Source: CAZQAA01 sp964591255
GTDB lineage: Bacteria; Desulfobacterota; DSM-4660; Desulfatiglandales; Desulfatiglandaceae
Reading direction: 5' to 3'
Assembly (NCBI GenBank): GCA_964591255.1
Contig: CAZQAA010000122.1
Coordinates: 1-12,220, forward strand
Length of the DNA: 12,220 nucleotides
In this document: positions 5,878-12,220 of the stretch, one piece after another
How positions within the stretch are numbered: the first letter of the stretch is position 1
Layout of the letters: each line of letters begins with the position of its first letter
Notes under the pieces: generated by a model
The model's input: only the letters and a program-made list of their open reading frames with translations
The model's database searches: none
Told to the model about the DNA's origin: nothing
Made by a program: the position numbers and the translations under genes

Positions 5878-6498
5878 ATGCGACAATACCTTGAGGCAAC
5901 AGAACTAATTGACTGCAATAAAAAAAGTATAATTGAAACAGCCAGCGATTTAACAAAAGACAAAAACAATGACCCGGAAAAGGCAAAGGCCCTTTTCTAT
6001 TTTGTCAGGGATGAAATAAGATACAACATCTATCTGCCAAAACTCACCATACAAGATAATAAGGCCAGTGTGACACTACAAAGACAGGAGGGATACTGTG
6101 TGCAAAAGGCCGTACTTTTGGCGGCCCTTGCACGGGCGATAGGTATACCGGCCCGCCTGAGATTTTCCGACATCAGAAACCACCTTGTGCCCAAACACCT
6201 GTTAGAACAAAGACGTGGGATAAACCTTTTTGTCTATCATGGATATGATGAACTGTATATAAATGGCAGATGGGTAAAGGCCGTGGTTGCCTTTGATAAC
6301 ATAACGTGCGAAGAAAACAAAATAATCCCTGTTGATTTTGACGGCATAAATGATGCTCTGCTACACAAATATAACAGAGATGGCAAGTTACACGTTGAAT
6401 ATGAAAAAGACCACGGACATTATCCTGATCTGCCATTGAATTATATTATTGCGGAACGCAAAAGGGCCTACGGCGTTGACGATCTGAACGGCTGGTAA
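5878..6498 (+). CDS. Transglutaminase-like (cysteine peptidase fold) domain protein
   Basis: The product is 206 residues with no signal peptide, so it is probably cytoplasmic. The transglutaminase-core signature is clear. A helical lead-in, ALFYFVRDEIRYNIY (about residues 38-52), precedes the QEGYCVQKAVLLAALARAIGIPARL segment with nucleophile Cys74. The later parts of the triad are His121 in FVYHGYDELYINGRWV and Asp140 in VVAFDN. This Cys-His-Asp layout matches archaeal/bacterial transglutaminase-like proteins, many of which are amidases or proteases rather than cross-linking enzymes. The substrate is unknown. The ribosome-binding site is modest (AGGA at 5863-5867, about 10 nt before ATG). 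It is the last gene of the plus-strand group; strong hairpins follow and separate it from the convergent acs operon. Confidence 0.85.
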   Translation: MRQYLEATELIDCNKKSIIETASDLTKDKNNDPEKAKALFYFVRDEIRYNIYLPKLTIQDNKASVTLQRQEGYCVQKAVLLAALARAIGIPARLRFSDIRNHLVPKHLLEQRRGINLFVYHGYDELYINGRWVKAVVAFDNITCEENKIIPVDFDGINDALLHKYNRDGKLHVEYEKDHGHYPDLPLNYIIAERKRAYGVDDLNGW

Positions 6499-6512
6499 AA
6501 ATTGTAACAACA

Positions 6513-6546
6513 AAGGCCTTCCGGCAAACAAGGTCCGGAAGGCCTT
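6513..6546 (+). terminator. 12-bp hairpin at the convergent gene junction
   Basis: Perfect 12-base arms (AAGGCCTTCCGG at 6513-6524 and its complement at 6535-6546) enclose a 10-nt loop, 14 nt past the transglutaminase-like stop codon. On the plus strand it is followed by A7 rather than a U-tract, so as an intrinsic terminator for the plus operon it is atypical. On the minus strand it is followed by a U-rich stretch and could act as a second terminator for the acs operon. Confidence 0.6.
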
Positions 6547-6579
6547 AAAAAAACCGGCGCCTGAGCTGAGACAGGTGCC
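6547..6579 (-). terminator. Rho-independent terminator of the acs operon
   Basis: Read on the minus strand, GGCACCTG (6579-6572) pairs with CAGGCGCC (6563-6556), with one mismatch. After GG it is followed by T7 (6553-6547). It begins 13 nt beyond the acsE stop codon, which is the right place to end the acs transcript. Confidence 0.75.
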
Positions 6580-6592
6580 ACAACCTAAATTT

Positions 6593-7495
6593 TTAAAGTT
6601 CCAGCCAAGAATCCGAATACAGAGACTGTCCCATGATAACCCGCGCTGTTTTTACATAATCGGCCAACGACCATCTTCCATTCGGGTTATCAGGCAGGGC
6701 CTTCTCGTCAACCTCCTCTCCATCCATTACCTTGTGCACCAGCTCCACAATATCAGGCCGCCCACCCCTGGCCACAGTGATCAGGGTATCATCATAGGCA
6801 TCGGCTATACAGGAATACATTCCTTTACGCTCTAACATAATCATGTATGTAGTGTTTAATACGGGCCTAAGATCATCTGGGGGGCCATTAGATATATTGG
6901 AAAGCCCACACGTAGATTTTGCGCCAGGAGCTATATCCTGAAGCATCTCCTGAAAGGCCAAAAGGCTCATAAGCTGCTGTTGCTGAATGTTAACCGGTGT
7001 GACAATTCCGTCTACAAAGATGTCTTCATTCGGCACACCGGCCTCATTGGCGGCATAAATGAGCTCAACCGCAAGGGCGGCCCTCTCATTTTCATCCCTG
7101 GGCAGCCCTTCAGGACCCCACATAAGCGCGATCATATTTGCCTTGTATTTCACTGCCAAAGGAATCATCTTTTCATACCGCTCTGGCCTGCACATAATCG
7201 AGTTGATAATGGCCTTTCCCTTGTGGACTGCAAGGCCCGCTTCCATTGCCTCTATGTTTGATGTATCAAGACATAGGGGTGGGGTATCACCGATCGCCTC
7301 TTGGACTGTCTTAACCACAAACTCCATCAATTCAGGACCTCCCTTTCGCGCAGGCCCTAAATTAATGTCGATCCAGTCCATGCCCTTTTCTTTTTGCCTC
7401 TTGGCCTCTTCGGCAATAGGCCCGGGATCTTTTTCCTTAAAGGCCTTGCCTATCACCCTGTTTATCACATTCAAATTTTCTCCAATTAACAACAT
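6593..7495 (-). CDS. acsE: Methyltetrahydrofolate:corrinoid/iron-sulfur protein methyltransferase
   Basis: AcsE moves the methyl group of methyl-tetrahydrofolate to the Co(I) centre of the corrinoid iron-sulfur protein, linking the methyl and carbonyl branches of the Wood-Ljungdahl pathway. The 300-residue protein is a pterin-binding TIM barrel. Visible motifs are LLIGENLN at the N-terminus, DWIDINLGPA, LCLDTSN, AIINSI, VDGIVTPVN and GLSNISNGPP. N200 in the last corresponds to the N5-contacting Asn199 of the Moorella enzyme. The C-terminus SLYSDSWLEL aligns with the known ending, but about 35-40 additional residues (from ARGGRPDIVELVHKV to ADYVKT) are inserted before it relative to the 262-residue Moorella protein. 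The start at 7495 is preceded by GGGAG. It is the last gene of the acs operon, 69 nt after acsC, and is followed by a terminator. Confidence 0.93.
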   Translation of the reverse strand: MLLIGENLNVINRVIGKAFKEKDPGPIAEEAKRQKEKGMDWIDINLGPARKGGPELMEFVVKTVQEAIGDTPPLCLDTSNIEAMEAGLAVHKGKAIINSIMCRPERYEKMIPLAVKYKANMIALMWGPEGLPRDENERAALAVELIYAANEAGVPNEDIFVDGIVTPVNIQQQQLMSLLAFQEMLQDIAPGAKSTCGLSNISNGPPDDLRPVLNTTYMIMLERKGMYSCIADAYDDTLITVARGGRPDIVELVHKVMDGEEVDEKALPDNPNGRWSLADYVKTARVIMGQSLYSDSWLEL

Positions 7496-7564
7496 AGGTT
7501 CACTCCCAGTTCATCTTGTTAAAGTAAGACCTGTTTGTCAAAACAAGTCATCCACAGTTTCAGT

Positions 7565-8917
7565 TTAATTCGCTCTCTCCTTGAGAAATTTGGGTATCAA
7601 GGCCGCATCTCTTGGGCCTATGACGATCTCCCAATCGGGCAGATCTTCTTCCATCTCTCCACTGATGGACGCGGCATACCCTGGTATAATGATTTTCTTG
7701 TTGCTGTCGGCAACCTTATCGGCAATGCCGGACTTCTTCACAAACGTTGCAACTGCATCACCGGCAAATTTTCCGGCAGCCCACGCCGTCATGACGGAAA
7801 GGCCCTCTGTGTCCATAATCAGCAACCAGCTTGGGACCCTGCTCCCTTCTATTTCTCCACTGACAATAAAATATGTCAGGGAAAAATTTGTCGTGATCAA
7901 GACAGGAGAATTCTCATCAGGAGCACCGATTTCATATATACCCTCTGTCACCGTCATAGGTCTCTGTGGATCAGTAAAAATATTCAGCCTCTCTAACAAC
8001 AAGGGGAATATACTCTCACCCTTGAAATCGGAAAGCACCACAATTCCCGCATATTTGGCAATAAGAAGAGAAGAAATGATCGTTTCCACATCCAGATTTC
8101 CTGCCATCTCACATGGAAAGGTGATGGTGGGAAAACCCAAAGAACGATTCCCCTCTTTAAGAGGGGCCCTGCGGATAGCCACCTGGTCCTCAAAAAGCTG
8201 TTTTATCTCCCTGGTCCCTGAATCGAGAACAAGATCCTTCAATCCCATGCCGGATAATTTATCACTAAGGGCGATAAGATCATCCATGTTATCTGCCTTG
8301 ACCGCCAGGGGAAGGCCGGTCTCTTTGGCCAGATTACCCATGTCATCTGCATTGTCTCCGGTTGCGGCATATAACAATGGCTTTTTGAATGCGCAGGCAT
8401 CAACACCCGCCTTAATCACATCCACCTTGTCGCTCATAAGAATCAGGTTGAATTCGCTCTCTTCAGCGATCTTTTTAGCTGCGACGGAAAACGTCGACGC
8501 ATCCCCGTTTGCATCCTTAAGCGCAACCAGCTCTGGCCTGAGATTCAATCCCACCCTCTCAAACTGGAGGGCATTCCACTCCTTGAGCTTCTTGTCAATA
8601 GAATCTAAATCCGTATCCGAAGTAATCATAGCGGCAAGACCGGTGGGGTTGTAAAAGGTCTTTTCATGCCTGAACATCACTGTCTCTCCACCTATTTTTA
8701 AGGCCCTTGAACCCGCTCCAATGGCCACCGGCCTGATTGGAGGAGCAGATGCCTCTGCAAGCTGTTCCCTTGCCTCATCGGAGACATAAGGGCAGGCATC
8801 CAGTTCAGCCTTACCGCTGGCGAGGTTCATGGCAAAGGCCAAACACGTGGGTACCCCGCACTCACCACAGTTCGTCTTCGGCAACATTTTAAAAATCTGA
8901 ATTCCAGTTAAACCCAT
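7565..8917 (-). CDS. acsC: Corrinoid/iron-sulfur protein large (gamma) subunit
   Basis: AcsC is the larger subunit of the CFeSP, the cobamide methyl carrier between AcsE and the acetyl-CoA synthase AcsB. The 450-residue length is normal. The N-terminal [4Fe-4S] module is intact: LPKTNCGECGVPTC, then C42 in LDACPYVSD, giving C17, C20, C25 and C42 with the same spacing as the Moorella protein. A TIM-barrel region follows (LNLRPELVALKD, LLYAATGDNADDMG). The C-terminal part, with SWLLIMDTEGLSVMTAWAAG, corresponds to the corrinoid-binding domain. The ATG at 8917 has AGGAG about 9 nt upstream. It lies 86 nt downstream of acsB, with a GC-rich hairpin between them, and 69 nt before acsE. The partner small subunit AcsD is not encoded next to it, which is unusual because the two subunits form a heterodimer. 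Confidence 0.95.
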   Translation of the reverse strand: MGLTGIQIFKMLPKTNCGECGVPTCLAFAMNLASGKAELDACPYVSDEAREQLAEASAPPIRPVAIGAGSRALKIGGETVMFRHEKTFYNPTGLAAMITSDTDLDSIDKKLKEWNALQFERVGLNLRPELVALKDANGDASTFSVAAKKIAEESEFNLILMSDKVDVIKAGVDACAFKKPLLYAATGDNADDMGNLAKETGLPLAVKADNMDDLIALSDKLSGMGLKDLVLDSGTREIKQLFEDQVAIRRAPLKEGNRSLGFPTITFPCEMAGNLDVETIISSLLIAKYAGIVVLSDFKGESIFPLLLERLNIFTDPQRPMTVTEGIYEIGAPDENSPVLITTNFSLTYFIVSGEIEGSRVPSWLLIMDTEGLSVMTAWAAGKFAGDAVATFVKKSGIADKVADSNKKIIIPGYAASISGEMEEDLPDWEIVIGPRDAALIPKFLKERAN

Positions 8918-8936
8918 GATACACTCCTAAATTTTG

Positions 8937-8942
8937 ATTATA
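8937..8942 (-). promoter_or_regulatory. Possible internal promoter (-10 box) before acsC
   Basis: A perfect TATAAT (minus strand) lies 20 nt upstream of the acsC ATG. The best upstream partner, TTGAAC at 8962-8957, gives a 14-nt spacer, shorter than the ideal 17, and overlaps the intergenic hairpin. This is weak support for an internal start. Confidence 0.25.
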
Positions 8943-8949
8943 GCTCATA

Positions 8950-8990
8950 AGCCCGGGTTCAATCCTTTCCCCAGAACCTTGGCCCGGGCT
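8950..8990 (-). promoter_or_regulatory. Intercistronic GC-rich stem-loop between acsB and acsC
   Basis: The arms AGCCCGGG (8950-8957) and CCCGGGCT (8983-8990) are perfect complements. The stem can continue with TTC/GAA across a bulge. No U-run follows on the minus strand, so it is not a classic terminator. It could protect or set the processing point of the acsB-acsC transcript and tune their ratio (inference). Confidence 0.55.
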
Positions 8991-9003
8991 CAAACCATAT
9001 TTA

Positions 9004-11220
9004 CTAACCAACAATCGGATCCATCTTCAGGGCTGGATGATCCTTTTCCTGCAGATAGGCAAGGACTGTCTCCTCATCAATGCCCACTGTCTCATCTGCA
9101 ATCCTGTCCAGAAGATCAGGCACCCCTTCCTCTTCTGCCCTCCGGTTGAACCTCTCTTTTATTTCATCTTTAAGAGATTTGGGCATCCAAACAAGCCTGA
9201 GGATGCCGCCATCACCAGCGATAAATTTTCTCTGTGTAATATTAAACTTGGAATGGCCTACAAATCCTGGTGACTGCTGTCCTCCTCCCATCACACCGGC
9301 AAGGGTGGTGAATTTCATTCCGCTGGGTGTCTCTCCGGTGTAATCCCTGTGCACTGTCATTATCCCATTGCAGGTGGGAAGGACCGCAGCAATACATTCA
9401 CAGCACCCACAGGTTGTCATCGGATCGTTGGCGATACTGTAAAAATTCACCCTTTCCACAGCCTGTCTGGATGCCTTGTATACAAACTCGTTCACACCCT
9501 TGAATTGGCCATACTTAGGATCAAGGACCTCTCCTTTTTCCACAGGCTGATTCGGACCAGTAGGATTGATCTTATTAGATGCCTTGCAGTCCATCCAGTT
9601 ATAGGCACCACATAATCCTGTCCTTTCGGGACTGACCACACATACATGGCTCGGGGCAAACGACTGACAAAGGGTGCATGAGAAAAAGATCTCCACCTCT
9701 TCATCCGTCATCTTTTCTACACGCTCATCCCTGTGCTTGTATTCCCTCCTTGCCCTTTCAGTAAGCTTGTCAACATCATCCTGATTGCTGTACAACGTGA
9801 CCTGTACCTTGTCCAGGATGGAACCAAAATCCTGATGCAACTTGGCATGGAGTATGGTCCCGATGTCTTTAAGGCTGAAACCTTTTTCAACCGCCTTTTC
9901 ACTTATTCGAAGCCAGGCAATATCTCTTTGTCCGATATGCATTATGTACTGGGCATAGTTGATGAGATGGTGAATCTGTCTTTCCAGAATCGGCTCAAAG
10001 TCCTCCTGCATTTCACGGCCTGCCACCTGAACATATATCCCAAAAGGCAAAGTATCACCCTTCTTTATATCTTTAATATCAGGTCCTATCAATTCAACCT
10101 TGCCATCCTCAATTTCGTTCATATCGGCCATCTTACAAAGCTCGGTACATTGGGTCTTGCTTCCCCCCATCTCAAGATAAAGATCGGCGCCCCTGACCCG
10201 CTCACCCTCAAAGGCCGGGCCATAGGCAAGGGGAATGTCAATTTCGGTAATAGTTACCTTGAGACCTCTGACCTCAATGGACTTGGCCGCCATCTCATCA
10301 TGCTTGACATTGGCCACCACATGTTCATAGGTACAGACACCTGTAGGCAGTACCTCTGGAATATCAGTATCCGCTATAGTGGGAAAGCCCCAGTTAATGG
10401 CACCGGCCGCATTGGCCGCCCACTCGGCATTTACCTCGCCCAGGGCGTTTACAAAGGCAAAAACACGATCTTTCTGGTATGCCAGCATCTTTTTGTAATC
10501 ACCCGGCTCAATACCGCCAAAGGCCATTCCGGCCCGGTTGGCAAACCCCAGGGCAAACACCGCAGCGGAGATATCCGGTCCAAACGGAACCAGACGGGTA
10601 TTCCAACCTATCTGGACATCCTGTTCGATCAACTGTTCGGCAAACGTGGTTCCCGCCTGATTCGCGGCCATAAAGACATAAATGGTCTTGAGCTGATACT
10701 CCTCTGCAAGTTTTTTGGCGGTCTCTGAATCAGGGGCCGCACCCACAATGGCTGCAAACCCAGGAGCCGTGCCGTCCACAAATTCCACACCGCGCTTCCT
10801 CATAATGGTGTCATCTGCAGCGCCAAGCCATATCTTGCCGTTTTCCACGTCAGGATCTTCCACTTCCGGCTGATAAAAATCCGGATCCTCTACATACCGG
10901 ATGGCCTCTGCAATCTCTTCGGCAAAAATGGCCGCCATTCCCGCGTCCAGCAATGGCCCCAGGTAAGGAAGATGACAATCCTTTTTCACGTGGGGAGGCA
11001 ACAGCTTACGCGCAAACTCCAGCGGTTTCCTCGCCGAGTCAAGATCTGTAACCTTTATTCCGGTTAATGAATAAATAATAGGCAGATAATATGCCGTGTT
11101 GGGAAACTCCAGTTTTTGACTTCCGCCATAGGTTTCCAAGGCCCTCTTGTATTTTCCCTCCGCCTTGGAGACGATGTTATATGCACCCTGAATAGCTGCA
11201 AATGCTACTAATTTCGACAT
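9004..11220 (-). CDS. acsB: CO-methylating acetyl-CoA synthase (CODH/ACS alpha subunit)
   Basis: AcsB condenses CO, a corrinoid-bound methyl group and CoA to acetyl-CoA on the Ni-Ni-[4Fe-4S] A-cluster, or cleaves acetyl-CoA in reverse. The 738 residues match bacterial ACS (729 in Moorella). They include the N-terminal CODH-contacting domain (about residues 1-315) that archaeal CdhC lacks. A-cluster ligands are visible as CTLC (C515, C518), HVC (C527), GLC (C537) and the CGC tripeptide (C604-G605-C606) that holds the distal nickel. Each is the Moorella numbering (506, 509, 518, 528, 595-597) plus nine, so spacing is exactly conserved. The ATG at 11220 has GGGAGGA upstream. The gene begins 56 nt after acsA, consistent with AcsA and AcsB forming the bifunctional CODH/ACS complex. 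The operon promoter lies outside the window. Confidence 0.97.
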   Translation of the reverse strand: MSKLVAFAAIQGAYNIVSKAEGKYKRALETYGGSQKLEFPNTAYYLPIIYSLTGIKVTDLDSARKPLEFARKLLPPHVKKDCHLPYLGPLLDAGMAAIFAEEIAEAIRYVEDPDFYQPEVEDPDVENGKIWLGAADDTIMRKRGVEFVDGTAPGFAAIVGAAPDSETAKKLAEEYQLKTIYVFMAANQAGTTFAEQLIEQDVQIGWNTRLVPFGPDISAAVFALGFANRAGMAFGGIEPGDYKKMLAYQKDRVFAFVNALGEVNAEWAANAAGAINWGFPTIADTDIPEVLPTGVCTYEHVVANVKHDEMAAKSIEVRGLKVTITEIDIPLAYGPAFEGERVRGADLYLEMGGSKTQCTELCKMADMNEIEDGKVELIGPDIKDIKKGDTLPFGIYVQVAGREMQEDFEPILERQIHHLINYAQYIMHIGQRDIAWLRISEKAVEKGFSLKDIGTILHAKLHQDFGSILDKVQVTLYSNQDDVDKLTERARREYKHRDERVEKMTDEEVEIFFSCTLCQSFAPSHVCVVSPERTGLCGAYNWMDCKASNKINPTGPNQPVEKGEVLDPKYGQFKGVNEFVYKASRQAVERVNFYSIANDPMTTCGCCECIAAVLPTCNGIMTVHRDYTGETPSGMKFTTLAGVMGGGQQSPGFVGHSKFNITQRKFIAGDGGILRLVWMPKSLKDEIKERFNRRAEEEGVPDLLDRIADETVGIDEETVLAYLQEKDHPALKMDPIVG

Positions 11221-11276
11221 CTCTTATATCCTCCCTTCCTAAGAGGTTTTTTGAATAAATATTTGAACAAATGAAA

Positions 11277-12220
11277 TTAAGCGGCTTCAAGCTTCTGCCT
11301 GTCGGCCATATCCATGAGCACCCTCTCGCGTGCCTTGTCAATGCCCAATGCCTTCCGCTTTTTGTCAATATGTGCAATCATCTTATGGGCATGTTTTATG
11401 GGATCAGCCTCCATATCCCACATGCCTCCATAGATGTCCTCAAGTTTATTATAGAGGTAATCCTCAAACACCGGCGCACCGCTCACGGGCATTGTAACAC
11501 CAAAGACGGTATAGACCCCGGAGGTGACAAAATAATGCCCTATACTGATCGCCTTTTCGCTCATCCACTCTGGCGCGGAACCGGCAACAGGAAGATCGCT
11601 GATATCATTTCCCAATCCCCCTGCCTTTACCACCTCTGTGGCGGCCATAAGGATCCGGCTGTTATCCACACACGACCCCATATGCAGTACAGGAGGAATA
11701 CCTACAGTCTCACACACCTCAGCCAGCCCAGGCCCACAAAAAACCTTTGCAGACTCAGGGGTCAATAGACCTGCCTTGGCACATGTAATGGCATTGCATC
11801 CTGTGGTAAGCACGATAACATCATGTTTGATCAATTCCTTCACAATAATCAAATGTCCCTCATCATGCGTTGTGCGCGCATTGTTGCAACCCACAACCCC
11901 TGCCACACCACGAATACGACCGTTTATAATATTGTCGTTCAAGGGTACATACGACCCCCTAAATGTGCCTCCCAGATGATAATTTATGGCCTCGTAACTG
12001 AATCCGGCAATTAATTCGTGGCTTGAATCCGGGATCACCACCTCTTTTTCCCTGTTGGGAAAATTTTCAATGGCTGTCCTTACGATTTTCTTGGCATCTT
12101 CAAATGCCGTGTGTTCGTCAAACTCGATATGCAGGCAATTACCTGACTCTATCTTGGCCCTTGGGTTGGTAGTAATAATCTTGGTATGGAAACAATCTGC
12201 AACATTGGCTATGTTTTCCA
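11277..12220 (-). CDS. acsA: Ni-containing carbon monoxide dehydrogenase (CODH/ACS beta subunit), C-terminal half
   Basis: This enzyme (also called CooS) interconverts CO2 and CO at the Ni-Fe-S C-cluster and passes CO through a tunnel to AcsB. The 313 visible residues are roughly the C-terminal half of a protein usually about 630-675 long; the frame stays open to the right edge. A GTG near 12041 would be an internal false start. Three C-cluster cysteine motifs are visible: VVGCNNAR, TTGCNAITCAKAG and HMGSCVDNSR. They probably match C446, C476 and C526 of Carboxydothermus CODH-II, and SAPEWMSEKA carries the catalytic lysine equivalent to K563. The N-terminal B/D-cluster cysteines and the C-cluster His lie off-window. 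It is followed after 56 nt by acsB. The ACS-linked form is inferred from this neighbour. Confidence 0.95.
   Translation of the reverse strand, partial: ENIANVADCFHTKIITTNPRAKIESGNCLHIEFDEHTAFEDAKKIVRTAIENFPNREKEVVIPDSSHELIAGFSYEAINYHLGGTFRGSYVPLNDNIINGRIRGVAGVVGCNNARTTHDEGHLIIVKELIKHDVIVLTTGCNAITCAKAGLLTPESAKVFCGPGLAEVCETVGIPPVLHMGSCVDNSRILMAATEVVKAGGLGNDISDLPVAGSAPEWMSEKAISIGHYFVTSGVYTVFGVTMPVSGAPVFEDYLYNKLEDIYGGMWDMEADPIKHAHKMIAHIDKKRKALGIDKARERVLMDMADRQKLEAA

Noticed and set aside
7581..8654. Long plus-strand open frame (357 codons) opposite acsC
   Set aside because: It is antisense to a clear acsC with intact motifs, lacks a ribosome-binding site, and has no recognisable domain.
9733..10728. 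Long plus-strand open frame (331 codons) opposite acsB
   Set aside because: It is a shadow of acsB, whose A-cluster ligands and spacing are fully conserved on the minus strand.
11277..12041. A 254-residue protein starting at GTG 12041
   Set aside because: The frame continues to the window edge with CODH-like sequence, so this is an internal codon of a partial acsA.
1..12220. CRISPR arrays, insertion sequences, phage or transposon genes
   Set aside because: No regularly spaced repeats, transposase or integrase motifs, or terminal inverted repeats were seen.

Overview
This window most likely comes from an anaerobic, autotrophic or acetate-oxidising bacterium of the Desulfobacterota (sulfate-reducer or sulfur-disproportionator type). 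The main reason is a bacterial-type Wood-Ljungdahl cluster whose proteins (AcsA/CooS, AcsB, AcsC, AcsE) carry the diagnostic metal-ligand motifs. A probable selenoprotein and a rhodanese/diiron fusion fit the same assignment. The phylum is inferred from gene content and motifs; no search was run.

Layout. (1) 1-1788, minus strand: the N-terminal 350 residues of a phosphoglycerate mutase (gpmI, running off the left edge), a hairpin terminator, an HU-type DNA-binding protein, and a tRNA-Leu(CAA) with an encoded CCA end and a candidate sigma70-type promoter. (2) 2084-6498, plus strand: a probable operon of five genes. They encode a DUF6765-like protein, an amidohydrolase-2 family metal hydrolase, a rhodanese-ferritin-like fusion interrupted by one in-frame TGA, a 72-residue conserved-looking small protein, and a transglutaminase-like cysteine protease-fold protein. 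(3) 6499-6592: the convergent junction, with two hairpins. (4) 6593-12220, minus strand: acsA(cooS, partial)-acsB-acsC-acsE, the carbonyl branch of the Wood-Ljungdahl pathway. acsA makes or uses CO. acsE passes a methyl group from methyl-tetrahydrofolate to the corrinoid protein that contains AcsC. AcsB joins methyl, CO and CoA into acetyl-CoA (or runs the reverse during acetate oxidation). acsD, which encodes the CFeSP small subunit, is not among the genes seen.

The most notable item is at 4511-5347. Two open stretches in the same frame are separated only by TGA at 4730-4732. That codon sits exactly where rhodanese domains carry their catalytic cysteine (VITY-[TGA]-AVGGRSR). A small GC-rich stem-loop with a G-U in its apical loop lies about 20 nt downstream, as expected for a bacterial SECIS element. 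I read this as one 278-residue selenoprotein: a Sec-rhodanese domain fused to a rubrerythrin-like diiron domain. It lies in an operon with several genes of unknown or loosely defined function.
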